Source: an uncultured Rikenellaceae bacterium
GTDB taxonomy: Bacteria; Bacteroidota; Bacteroidia; Bacteroidales; Rikenellaceae
Assembly: GCA_944415565.1 (NCBI GenBank)
Contig: CALYBQ010000003.1
Coordinates: 1 to 64,000 of the forward strand
Reading direction: 5' to 3'
Length of the DNA stretch: 64,000 nt
The notes under the pieces are model-generated. The model saw only the letters and a list, made by a program, of their open reading frames with translations. It had not been told where the DNA came from and did not search any database. The stretch's first letter is position 1. Every line of letters starts with the position of its first letter. The translations under genes were made by a program, and so were the position numbers. Shown here in pieces: positions 8,518-17,494 of this stretch.

Positions 8518-9081
8518 CTATAAAATAGATTTGATAATGCGGGCTGGCACACCACCTACGATCGTATTTGCCGGGACGTCACGCGTCACGACGGCTCCAG
8601 CCGCCACGACTGCGTTGTCGCCTATCGTAACGCCTTGCAGGATCGTAGCGTTAGACCCTACCCAGACATTGCGCTCGAGAACGATGGGAGCCGGATAAGT
8701 CGTCTTACGATCTTCTGGCGCGAGACCGTGGTTCAGCGTGGCGAAGACGACGTTGTGACCTATCTGACAACCGTCTCCGAGCGTCACCCCTCCATGATCC
8801 TGAAAGTGACAGCAGGCATTGATGAACACTCCTGCGCCGATATGGATATTCTTACCGAAATCGGTATAAAACGGCGGGAAAACGCGCAGCGTAGAATCGA
8901 CCTCCGCCCCGAAAAGGCGCGAGAGCAATGCCCGCACTTCGTCGGGTGTATGATATGCACCGTTAAGCGCAAAGGTGATACGCCGCGCCTCGTCGCTCAT
9001 ATCGTCCATGAACCGACGGATGTCGGGCGTATCAAGCGGACCGCCCGTTTTCGCATATTCTAGAAACTCGTCAAGTGTCAT
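8518..9081 (-). CDS. Left-handed beta-helix sugar O-acetyltransferase-like protein
   Basis: A 187-residue hexapeptide-repeat acyltransferase of the maltose/galactoside O-acetyltransferase (Maa/LacA) type. The C-terminal two thirds show hexapeptide turns (GAGVFINA, LGDGCQIGHNVVFA, VWVGSNATILQGVTIG, GAVVTRDVPANTIVGGVPARI). The catalytic histidine is probably the one in the FATLNHG segment. The N-terminal Mac-type region is present. It is predicted to transfer acetyl from acetyl-CoA to a sugar or other hydroxyl acceptor; the real substrate is unknown. It is the last gene of the minus-strand redox cluster, 42 bases after the CMD-fusion gene. Confidence 0.88.
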   Translation of the reverse strand: MTLDEFLEYAKTGGPLDTPDIRRFMDDMSDEARRITFALNGAYHTPDEVRALLSRLFGAEVDSTLRVFPPFYTDFGKNIHIGAGVFINACCHFQDHGGVTLGDGCQIGHNVVFATLNHGLAPEDRKTTYPAPIVLERNVWVGSNATILQGVTIGDNAVVAAGAVVTRDVPANTIVGGVPARIIKSIL

Positions 9082-9123
9082 ATCATCAACATCAATTTAT
9101 CGTTTACAATCAATTGCCGGTAT

Positions 9124-10269
9124 TTATTTAATTTTAAGATCCGGCAGCAAAGGCGTCGCATCTATCAGTTCGAGCGACTGCACCATATCGAGCGTCCCCT
9201 GCTTGTATTTCAGGAAATGCGGTGTCCCAATATGTCTCTCGTATGCCGCCTTGTCTGCATAAATCTCCAATATGGTCAGCCGTTCAGGCCGCTCCTTTTC
9301 GACAACGGCATACAGAGTCAACACTCCCGGTTCAAGTCGCATGGATGCCTCTATCTCCTCTTTCAGAAAAGCGTTATATTCCGCCAACCGCTCAGGATCG
9401 ACCATGATGCGCGACAGGCGCACGAGTTTATTACCTATATCAGAACCTGCCGATTTAATTACATCCAACGCTTTCATCGCAGAAGGGAAACCGATATACG
9501 GTAAGCATTGCACAACCGCCGCCGACAACGTCGCACGGTCGTTACCCAGTTTCATTCCACCCGCAACATGCACTCGAAGCATATCTTCGGCTTCCAAGGT
9601 GGTGAGGATACAGCATATCAGCAATTCGCGTGTCTTAATATCCAATCCGCCACGAGTATATATGTCCCCGAAACAATATTCGGTCATAAAACGAGACGCA
9701 TCGGCTTCGATTCCGTCCGGCACGCCGATCATCCTGCTCTCTATTGTGTCACCGTAAAGCGACCGCTGAATAGCCGCCCCCTTTTCCGCGCGATCATCTT
9801 CCGTAACCGTACCCTGCGCTTCGAGCGGCAAAGCGATACCCCGTTCCCCGAACACCTCGTTTATGACCGCCACCGCATTCAACGTCTTCGGAAACCCGAT
9901 GAACGGAGCGCATTGGTATATAGCCTCACGCAGCTCCACAGGTGTAACTCCGACATTGAGCGCCGCACCGGCATGGGCTTTGAGTTGAGGTAGGGTTTGC
10001 ATAACGGCAAGCGTCGTGCAGGTAATAAGTTCGCGGGTCTTGTGGTCGAGGTCGCCCACCGCGAACACCTCGCCGAAAATAAATTTCTGAAGAATATCCA
10101 TAAATTCCGGATCGCTGCCCTGCCCGGTCAGGGCTTCGCCACCGAAAAGTGCGGTATAGGTCCGTTTACAAAGTTCCGTCCTGTCCATAGCGTCGTTTTT
10201 CTCGTGCTCCTGCGCTACGGTCTGAAAAACCGCCGCAAGCGACAGGAGCACTGTTATTATTTTTTTCAT
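9124..10269 (-). CDS. Carboxymuconolactone decarboxylase-like repeats fused to monooxygenase-type domain, exported
   Basis: A 381-residue protein with a signal peptide (about 1-19), two carboxymuconolactone decarboxylase-like domains in tandem (about 30-140 and 165-260), and a C-terminal antibiotic-biosynthesis-monooxygenase/quinol-monooxygenase-like domain (about 280-375) with LEIYADKAAYERHIGTPHFLKY. Each CMD unit keeps the KAHAGAALNVGVTPVELREA or RVHVAGGMKLG segment, with His and Glu. The Cys-x2-Cys pair of AhpD peroxidase homologues is absent, so it is closer to gamma-CMD. The triple-domain layout suggests a handler of small quinones or lactones outside the cytoplasm; that is inference. 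It lies 17 bases downstream of the flavin oxidoreductase gene. Confidence 0.85.
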   Translation of the reverse strand: MKKIITVLLSLAAVFQTVAQEHEKNDAMDRTELCKRTYTALFGGEALTGQGSDPEFMDILQKFIFGEVFAVGDLDHKTRELITCTTLAVMQTLPQLKAHAGAALNVGVTPVELREAIYQCAPFIGFPKTLNAVAVINEVFGERGIALPLEAQGTVTEDDRAEKGAAIQRSLYGDTIESRMIGVPDGIEADASRFMTEYCFGDIYTRGGLDIKTRELLICCILTTLEAEDMLRVHVAGGMKLGNDRATLSAAVVQCLPYIGFPSAMKALDVIKSAGSDIGNKLVRLSRIMVDPERLAEYNAFLKEEIEASMRLEPGVLTLYAVVEKERPERLTILEIYADKAAYERHIGTPHFLKYKQGTLDMVQSLELIDATPLLPDLKIK

Positions 10270-10286
10270 ACACCAGTCGATTAAGG

Positions 10287-10820
10287 TTACAAACTTTTGC
10301 CGAGCCGGTACGCCTCCTCTCCGTAACGGGTGTTACGGACAGCGCCGGCAGGCCACATTCCGGGCGCGACAACTGTCCCGACATCTTCCCAACCGAGATA
10401 ATCGGTCAGTGCCCTGTAATGCGAAAGCATTGGTTGCGCCTCTTTTGAATCGGTATCGGCATAGGCCATCAAAAACGCCGTCTTTTTAGGCGCACCCTTG
10501 ATGCGGCCGTTGATGGCATAGAAGCGGTCTATGACACTTTTCAGCTGTGCCGAAAAACCGAAATAGTACATCGGAGTCGCGAAAACCACCATGTCGGCAT
10601 CGATCAAATGTGGACGCAATATTGCAAAATCATCTTTCAGCACGCAATCCCCATCCATTCCGCAACGGTTACAGGCCATGCAACCTGATATTTTGTGGCG
10701 TGCACAATCGAAACGGAAAACCGAATGTCCGTTCTCTTCGGCCCCCTTGATGAATTGCTCCGCCAGATAATTCGTATTCCCATTCATACGGGGACTACCT
10801 GTAAGCACTACTATCTTCAT
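10287..10820 (-). CDS. NADPH-dependent FMN reductase-like flavoprotein with Cys cluster
   Basis: A 177-residue flavodoxin-fold oxidoreductase. The FMN phosphate loop GSPRMNGNT is at residues 7-15, and a compact GCMACNRCGMDGDC segment (C-x2-C-x2-C-x5-C, about 47-60) matches the spacing seen in iron-sulfur flavoproteins. A TPMYYFGFSAQLKSVIDRF segment is the usual dimer and FMN contact. I start it at the ATG at 10820 because the flavodoxin strand begins immediately; 39 upstream in-frame residues look unrelated. It is a cytoplasmic member of the cluster between the flavodoxin and CMD-fusion genes. Whether the cysteines bind a cluster here is not certain. Confidence 0.85.
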   Translation of the reverse strand: MKIVVLTGSPRMNGNTNYLAEQFIKGAEENGHSVFRFDCARHKISGCMACNRCGMDGDCVLKDDFAILRPHLIDADMVVFATPMYYFGFSAQLKSVIDRFYAINGRIKGAPKKTAFLMAYADTDSKEAQPMLSHYRALTDYLGWEDVGTVVAPGMWPAGAVRNTRYGEEAYRLGKSL

Positions 10821-10920
10821 CTCCCTCTTTTTTTTCCATTCAGGCGACATGCGGTTTCCGCCGACTGCGACAGGATATGACCGTATCGCAGTCAGCAGAA
10901 CCACGACAGTCCTAACAAAT

Positions 10921-11403
10921 TTATTTAACACCACCAAGCCATTGGTCCAGCATGCTTTTAGATACCCTTCCGTTCAGCAGTTTCCCGCTCTTCCAGCCGA
11001 TTTCGGGATATGCCGCACGCAGGTTCTTCTCGCAATTACCTATGCCGCTACCGCCCGACGTAGCAAACGGGATGACTGTCTTTCCCGACAAATCGCAACT
11101 CTCCAAGAACGTATTGATGATAGTCGGCGCTATGTACCACCAGACGGGAAATCCGATGAACACCTGTTCGTACTGTCCCATATCGGGAATGTCGCCGGCT
11201 ATGGCCGGTCGGGAAGACGGGTCTCTCATCTCCACAGAGCTGCGGCTCGAACGGTCGTTCCAATCCAGATCCGCGCGGGAGTACGGTTTAGCCGGCTTTA
11301 TCTCGTAGAGGTCGGCTCCCGTCACCGCTGCCAATTCACGAGCTGCCGCCTCGGTCGTACCGCTGCATGAAAAATATGCCACTAAAATCTTTTTATTGCT
11401 CAT
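10921..11403 (-). CDS. Flavodoxin
   Basis: A 160-residue flavodoxin. The FMN phosphate-binding loop is [11 protein letters not shown] near residues 11-21, a [20 protein letters not shown] segment provides the aromatic FMN contact, and a [17 protein letters not shown] segment is typical of the long-chain-like flavodoxins common in gut anaerobes. It has no signal peptide and should act in the cytoplasm as a one-electron carrier. It is 50 bases downstream of the cupin gene and resembles the flavodoxin part of the lipoprotein at 12011-13024, suggesting a duplication within the cluster. Confidence 0.92.
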   Translation of the reverse strand: MSNKKILVAYFSCSGTTEAAARELAAVTGADLYEIKPAKPYSRADLDWNDRSSRSSVEMRDPSSRPAIAGDIPDMGQYEQVFIGFPVWWYIAPTIINTFLESCDLSGKTVIPFATSGGSGIGNCEKNLRAAYPEIGWKSGKLLNGRVSKSMLDQWLGGVK

Positions 11404-11453
11404 ATCATTCCATTTTATAGTTATTAACCTCTATGCAAGTTTCTTACCGAAAC

Positions 11454-11948
11454 TCACTTCACCGCCTCGGCATACTCCGCATCACTCACCGGCCCGAGCC
11501 ACGTATTTTTGTTCATCTGCGGATTGCACTCGATAGCCAAATGCGAGAACCAACTGTCGGGCGCAGCCCCGTGCCAATGTACCACATCGGGAGCGATCTC
11601 GACCACGTCGCCCGGTTCTAGCCGACGGGCAGGCTTTCCCTTTTCCTGATAATATCCCACGCCGCCTACCGCTATCAATATCTGGCCGCCCGTATGGCTG
11701 TGCCAATTATTGCGGCATCCAGGTTCGAACGTCACGTTCGACATCGGTACGTTCAATGCCTTCATCGTCGTAAGCGGCGCCAACCACGATTTGCCGCTGA
11801 AATATTGTGCATAGCCCGAGTTTTCATCACCTGTCGGGAATGCGCTGATGTTCTGAGGTATTTCCGTTTTTTTCATCTCCTGTGCTGTTACGCCTCCGAC
11901 AGCCATCAATATGGCCGCCGAAGCAAAAAATATTTTCAACATATTCAT
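11454..11948 (-). CDS. Exported cupin-domain protein
   Basis: A 164-residue protein with a signal peptide (about 1-22, ending VTAQE) and a single conserved cupin barrel. Cupin motif 1 is visible as NNWHSHTGGQILIAVGG, with two metal-binding histidines, and motif 2 as PGDVVEIAPDVVHWHGAAP. The start is the ATG at 11948. Small cupins of this type often occur beside carboxymuconolactone decarboxylase-like genes, as here, and are sometimes fused to them. Metal binding is likely from the histidines; the reaction is unknown. It belongs to the minus-strand cluster, 62 bases after the flavodoxin/cyclophilin-like lipoprotein. Confidence 0.9.
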   Translation of the reverse strand: MNMLKIFFASAAILMAVGGVTAQEMKKTEIPQNISAFPTGDENSGYAQYFSGKSWLAPLTTMKALNVPMSNVTFEPGCRNNWHSHTGGQILIAVGGVGYYQEKGKPARRLEPGDVVEIAPDVVHWHGAAPDSWFSHLAIECNPQMNKNTWLGPVSDAEYAEAVK

Positions 11949-12010
11949 AATCAAAGTTATTTATATTTACACCATCATGTATCGTTCGCGTCAAAGATTT
12001 CGGGTTAAAC

Positions 12011-13024
12011 TCACAGCTTCTCGAACTTCACCCCCACGCTACCCTCAACGCTCAAAACTCCGATACCGTCACCGTCTATATGACCTATCTTGATAAGATC
12101 ATTGCTGTGAGACCAGCTTTTATAAAAAACAGCCACGTTGCCCCACGGCGCATATATCGCAATATCACCGGGAATGGGGGCACAACCACGCTCAACACCT
12201 TCGACACTCAGAACCGGAGCCGGATAAAATATCTTCTCCGCATTGTTATAGTCGCTAAGCGTCACCTCCATCGGAAGACGCGACATAAAATCACGTCCTG
12301 CGGTATTATCTTCCATCGTAGCCGTAACCGAACGCCCACCCGCCGTAATCCGGACTTTCAATTGAGCCGACTCTTCCGAACCGTTTCCGTCGCGGTCAAT
12401 ACCAAGCCGTTCCAACCACTCCCCGACACGAGACGACATATGCGGTAATGTAGCCGACGTCAGCAACAATGTGGCGCCGAGGACATCCGCATCGGGACAC
12501 AACCGTTCGGCCTCGCCAACCGAAGTAGAAATGCCGCTGCTACCGCTCGTAGCGAACAAAGCTATTCGCTTACCTGCCAACTTCGAAGCATATTCATGCA
12601 GGAAACCCTGCATCGGTGTCGCCATACTGCCATACCATATCGGATAGCCGATGAAAACCATATCATAACGGTCGAAGTCCGTCTCAACAGTTCCGGCCTG
12701 TGGATAATTACCCTGACGTATGGAAGCCAACTCTTCCCGTGCCCGTGCAAGCATTGCGTCATAATTGTCGTTATACGGCGCCGCAGGTTCTATCTCCAGT
12801 ATGTCGCACCCGAGCATGGTCCGAATCTGCCGAGCAACACGCTCCGTATTACCTGAACGAGAAGCATAAATCACAAGATAACGGCTTCCACCTGTAGATG
12901 TAGTATCCGAACCGTCTACGGCAGTCTGTCCGGATACACTCCGAGACGTATCTCCGTCCGCTCCCATACAAGCAGCCATCGACACAGCGAAAAACACAAG
13001 CGAGCCCAATAATAACTTTTTCAT
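12011..13024 (-). CDS. Lipoprotein: flavodoxin fused to cyclophilin-like domain
   Basis: A 337-residue lipoprotein. The signal peptide ends in a lipobox (MAAC, Cys19), followed by a Ser/Thr/Gly linker (about 20-47), a flavodoxin domain (about 48-205) with the FMN loop YASRSGNTERVA and the FIGYPIWYGSMATPMQGFL segment, then a cyclophilin-like fold domain (about 220-337) recognisable from LPMEVTLSDYNNAEKIFYP, the PGDIAIYAPWGNVAVFY segment and GHIDGDG near the end. Flavodoxin/cyclophilin-like fusions are known among anaerobes, but their job is not established. The lipid anchor puts a flavin carrier at the membrane, on the periplasmic side or outside. Mid-cluster position suggests electron delivery to a neighbour. 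Confidence 0.88.
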   Translation of the reverse strand: MKKLLLGSLVFFAVSMAACMGADGDTSRSVSGQTAVDGSDTTSTGGSRYLVIYASRSGNTERVARQIRTMLGCDILEIEPAAPYNDNYDAMLARAREELASIRQGNYPQAGTVETDFDRYDMVFIGYPIWYGSMATPMQGFLHEYASKLAGKRIALFATSGSSGISTSVGEAERLCPDADVLGATLLLTSATLPHMSSRVGEWLERLGIDRDGNGSEESAQLKVRITAGGRSVTATMEDNTAGRDFMSRLPMEVTLSDYNNAEKIFYPAPVLSVEGVERGCAPIPGDIAIYAPWGNVAVFYKSWSHSNDLIKIGHIDGDGIGVLSVEGSVGVKFEKL

Positions 13025-13125
13025 CTCTTCTCATATTTTAATCCGACAGCCCGCACAACACATCCTATGACTACAAATATTTCCATTTAATTCGCACATG
13101 CGTGACAAATCCCGACACGACAACC

Positions 13126-14196
13126 TTAGCGTTTCAAATATTCCCCGAAGAAGGCATCAATCTTGTCGAACGGTATTACATCCGTCCTGTCGTACAAGTC
13201 CGTATGATTTGCACCGGGAATAATCATCAGCTCTTTGTTGTCGCCTTTCAACTTTTTGAACGCATCCTCGCTGAAATAACGCGAGTGTGCCTTCTCTCCG
13301 TGAATCAGCAGAACCGCGCTGCGAATCTCGTCGCTGTAAGCGAGTATCGGCATATTAAGTAAAGACAACGCCGAAGTCTTGTTCCAACCTCCGTTTGAGT
13401 TCAGCGAACGTTTATGATAACCGCGCGGAGTCTTGTAATAGGCGTAATAATCCTTCACGAATTGAGGCGCATCCTCCGGCAGCGGATCGACCACGCCGCC
13501 GGCAAGCGCATACGAACCGTTCTCGGCATCCGCCGTGCGCTGGGCATTCAACTGCTTACGCAACTCATAACGCGCATCGGCATCCATCGTATCGAAATAA
13601 CCGTTGGCCGTCACCCGCGTCATATCGTACATTGTCGAAGCTACAGTAGCCTTAATGCGGGTGTCGATAGCGGCGGCATTTATCGCAAACCCGCCCCAAC
13701 CGCAGATGCCGAGTATACCTATACGCTCTGCATCGACGTCATCGCGCATGACGAGAAAATCGACCGCTGCCGAGAAATCTTCGGTATTTATGTCGGGCGA
13801 AGCCACATAACGGGGCTCGCCACCGCTTTCACCGGTAAACGACGGATCGAAAGCTAAGGTAATATATCCGTGTTCCGCCATCGTCTGGGCGTAGAGGCCT
13901 GATGCCTGCTCCTTAACCGCACCGAAAGGGCCGCTGACGGCGATTGCCGGCAACTTGCCGTCGGCATTCTTCGGCACATATAAGTCGGCGGCAAGCGTGA
14001 TGCCGTATCTGTTCGTAAATGTCACCTTACTGTGGCGTACCTTGTCGCTTTTGGGAAACGTCTTATCCCACTCCTGCGTTAATTTCAACTTTTCCATATA
14101 TCTTTCGTTGTTTTGATTTGTCTGTGCATTCGTTATCACAACACTCGCGGCAAACGCACATGCCAATGCAAGCATAGATTTAATTTTCATACTCAT
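13126..14196 (-). CDS. Exported alpha/beta hydrolase with cysteine nucleophile
   Basis: A 356-residue alpha/beta hydrolase with a signal peptide (about 1-24, ending NAQT). The nucleophile elbow reads GICGWGG around Cys165, so the catalytic residue appears to be Cys instead of Ser, as in dienelactone hydrolase. The catalytic His is probably in the PGANHTDLYD segment near the C-terminus. A TGESGGEPRYVASPDINTEDFSAAVDFL segment is typical of this YcjY-like group, which annotators often label dienelactone hydrolase or X-Pro peptidase S15-like. Two near-adjacent start codons (14196, 14190) are possible. A hydrolase for a lactone or ester fits the CMD-type neighbour but is inference. Confidence 0.87.
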   Translation of the reverse strand: MSMKIKSMLALACAFAASVVITNAQTNQNNERYMEKLKLTQEWDKTFPKSDKVRHSKVTFTNRYGITLAADLYVPKNADGKLPAIAVSGPFGAVKEQASGLYAQTMAEHGYITLAFDPSFTGESGGEPRYVASPDINTEDFSAAVDFLVMRDDVDAERIGILGICGWGGFAINAAAIDTRIKATVASTMYDMTRVTANGYFDTMDADARYELRKQLNAQRTADAENGSYALAGGVVDPLPEDAPQFVKDYYAYYKTPRGYHKRSLNSNGGWNKTSALSLLNMPILAYSDEIRSAVLLIHGEKAHSRYFSEDAFKKLKGDNKELMIIPGANHTDLYDRTDVIPFDKIDAFFGEYLKR

Positions 14197-14248
14197 AATT
14201 CTTTATTTTAAGGTTCACTGCACTCTTCGCCATGCGGTCGCAACGGGG

Positions 14249-15397
<1,149 letters not shown>

Positions 15398-15412
15398 TTA
15401 TCTCTTTGAGTG

Positions 15413-15420
15413 CAAAATTA
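15413..15420 (-). promoter_or_regulatory. Promoter box for the aldo/keto reductase operon
   Basis: The minus strand reads TAATTTTG (TAnnTTTG), 27 bases before the ATG at 15385. It shares the intergenic space with the divergent AraC-type promoter. Confidence 0.6.
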
Positions 15421-15518
15421 CCCTACTCCGGCAGTCGGACTTGTATACCATTTACAGATGTTTGTACCCGTATTACGGATTCGGCATCCCGAGTGTTAGA
15501 TTTCACGGCATAACCTTA

Positions 15519-15526
15519 TATCTTTG
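15519..15526 (+). promoter_or_regulatory. Promoter box for the AraC-type regulators
   Basis: TATCTTTG (TAnnTTTG), 21 bases before the ATG at 15548. Confidence 0.6.
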
Positions 15527-15547
15527 TGAATATCAAACCCAGATACT

Positions 15548-16444
15548 ATGGACGAGATCATAAAATTAGACAGCGTAGACCGCTACAACAAGATTTTCGG
15601 ACTGGAGACACGGCATCCTCTGGTCAGCGTCGTTGACTTATCTCAGGCTACCCGATGGCCCACGCGTGCATGGTTCAACTACGGGGTGTACGCACTCTTT
15701 CTGAAAGACGTCAAGTGCGGCAACATCAAATACGGACGGCAATATTACGACTATCAGGAAGGAACCGTAGTCTGCTTCGCACCGGGGCAGGTCACCGATG
15801 TAGAGATGTTGTCCGACGTACAGCCGGCCGCACACGGACTGTTGTTCCATCCCGACCTCATACGCGGGACGGCACTCGGACAGGAGATACGCAACTATTC
15901 GTTCTTTTCATACGAAACAAACGAAGCACTGCACCTTTCCGAAGCGGAGCGGCGCACAGTCATGGATTGCCTGCACAATATAGAGACCGAACTGGAACAC
16001 GCCATCGACAAACACAGCCGACGCCTCATAACAGCCAACATCGGGCTGCTGCTCGACTACTGCATGCGTTTCTACGAGCGTCAGTTCACGACACGCAGCG
16101 AAGCCAACAAAGACATAGTCACCCGCTTCGAGCATCTGCTCGACGACTATTTCGACAGCGATGCCCCGCAGCGCGAGGGTTTGCCATCAGTCAAATACTT
16201 CGCCGACAAGGTTTTTCTTTCGGCCAACTATTTCGGCGACATGATACGCAGGCAAACAGGGCAGACGGCATCGGAATATATACAAACCAAACTGATCGAC
16301 CGCGCCAAAGAGGCTCTTCTTTCTACCGACAAGACAATGAGCCAAATTGCCTACGACCTCGGATTCCAATATCCGCAGCACTTCAGCCGCATGTTCAAAC
16401 GGATAGCCGGCTGTACACCCAACGAATTCCGGACGCAAGACTAA
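15548..16444 (+). CDS. AraC-family transcriptional regulator
   Basis: A 298-residue regulator: an N-terminal cupin-like sensor half (about 30-115, with the GTVVCFAPGQ and LLFHPDLIRGTAL segments) and a C-terminal double helix-turn-helix (about 200-298), with LSANYFGDMIRRQTGQTASEYIQ and the final AYDLGFQYPQHFSRMFKRIAGCTPNEFR. It is divergent from the aldo/keto reductase operon, the usual position for a local regulator, so it probably controls that cluster. This subtype is frequent in Bacteroidales beside redox-enzyme genes. The inducer is unknown. A paralogue follows directly downstream. Confidence 0.93.
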   Translation: MDEIIKLDSVDRYNKIFGLETRHPLVSVVDLSQATRWPTRAWFNYGVYALFLKDVKCGNIKYGRQYYDYQEGTVVCFAPGQVTDVEMLSDVQPAAHGLLFHPDLIRGTALGQEIRNYSFFSYETNEALHLSEAERRTVMDCLHNIETELEHAIDKHSRRLITANIGLLLDYCMRFYERQFTTRSEANKDIVTRFEHLLDDYFDSDAPQREGLPSVKYFADKVFLSANYFGDMIRRQTGQTASEYIQTKLIDRAKEALLSTDKTMSQIAYDLGFQYPQHFSRMFKRIAGCTPNEFRTQD

Positions 16445-16479
16445 CGAAACCGACACTCGCACTTTTTGGTATATACGCT

Positions 16480-17316
16480 ATGGGGACGGTTGACATCCAT
16501 TCCATGATACATATTTCCTGCGGTGCGGAAACGGAGGCAACGCTCACCCACCTCGGTGCTTCCGGATATTACACAGCTATACTGTTAGCGGATACGTCCG
16601 GTTGCGGGAGCGCATACGGCTGGCAAAGCGACGACTATACCGACGGGACACTTACCTTCCGTGCACCCGGCTGTCATACGATATATTCGCCACGAGCCAT
16701 AGAACGGGCGTTAGCCTTCCATCCGGATATTTTCCTCGGAACACCGCTCGAAAAAGAATTGTCCGGATACACCTTCTTCGGCTATCGCACTAACGAAGCA
16801 CTGCACCTGTCGTCGCGCGAAAAGCATGTTATCGGCGACTGTCTGGACGCGATAGAGGGCGAAACGTGCCATTCGGCGGACGGATACAGCAAACAAGTCC
16901 TATGCAAGCGTTTCGAACTATTGTTCGATTACGGGACCCGATTTTACGAACGCCAGTTCATCACCCGCTGCCTGACAGTACACCAGACGCTCGAACACTA
17001 CGCAGCTTTGGTATCGGAACACGTAACGTGCAACGGGTTTGCGACCTGCACTCGGCTGACAGCAGAAGATTGCAGCGAACGGCTCGGACTGTCCGAAGCC
17101 TATTTCCGAGACATGCTCGAGCACGAAACCGGTATGTCGCATACCGAATACGTGGACAGACAATGTATAGTATTCGCACAAAAATTACTCCGAGAAACAA
17201 AATACCCACTCGACCGGATAGCATCGGTGCTCGGATTTCCTTCGGCACGGCATTTCAGCACATTTTTCAAAAAGGTGTACGGATGTACCCCGAACACATT
17301 CCGCCACTGTTGCTGA
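16480..17316 (+). CDS. Second AraC-type regulator, diverged paralogue
   Basis: A 278-residue protein aligned along its length with the preceding regulator (shared TNEALHLS, the DYGTRFYERQFITR segment, AFHPDIFLGTPLEKEL and the C-terminal GFPSARHFSTFFKKVYGCTPNTFR). I start it at the ATG at 16480, 35 bases after the previous stop; an ATG at 16504 is an alternative. The frame is open far upstream, but that part overlaps the first regulator and is noncoding. It lacks about 20 N-terminal residues of the paralogue, and its first helix-turn-helix region is poorly conserved (LTAEDCSERLGLSEAYFRDML). It could be a second sensor, a heterodimer partner, or a decaying copy. Confidence 0.8.
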   Translation: MGTVDIHSMIHISCGAETEATLTHLGASGYYTAILLADTSGCGSAYGWQSDDYTDGTLTFRAPGCHTIYSPRAIERALAFHPDIFLGTPLEKELSGYTFFGYRTNEALHLSSREKHVIGDCLDAIEGETCHSADGYSKQVLCKRFELLFDYGTRFYERQFITRCLTVHQTLEHYAALVSEHVTCNGFATCTRLTAEDCSERLGLSEAYFRDMLEHETGMSHTEYVDRQCIVFAQKLLRETKYPLDRIASVLGFPSARHFSTFFKKVYGCTPNTFRHCC

Positions 17317-17435
17317 CCATATATCTGCGATATACAAGCCTTATGCAGTGCATCTCACCAGTTACATAATAAACAAATACAAACACGGATTTTATAGCAC
17401 GGAGATGTAATATCCGTATCGGGCCAAAGCCACTA

Positions 17436-17479
17436 ATAATATGACCGCCGGGATTTTATTGCCCCGGCGGTCATATTAC
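17436..17479. terminator. Long hairpin between the AraC pair and nuoN
   Basis: TAATATGACCGCCGGG pairs with the inverted copy at 17462-17478 across a loop of about 9 bases. It lies between convergent genes and can stop transcription from both sides; no long T tract follows. Confidence 0.7.
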
Positions 17480-17494
17480 TACCAAAGTATTGAT

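Noticed and set aside
11952-11959. A promoter box (TAACTTTG) directly before the cupin gene
   Set aside because: It ends 3 bases before the ATG at 11948, too close for a normal start, and the gene lies within a same-strand run; probably chance.
15655-16479. Upstream extension of the second AraC-type gene overlapping the first
   Set aside because: Its translation is Arg/His/Thr-rich and unlike any regulator; it is the out-of-frame reading of the first gene.
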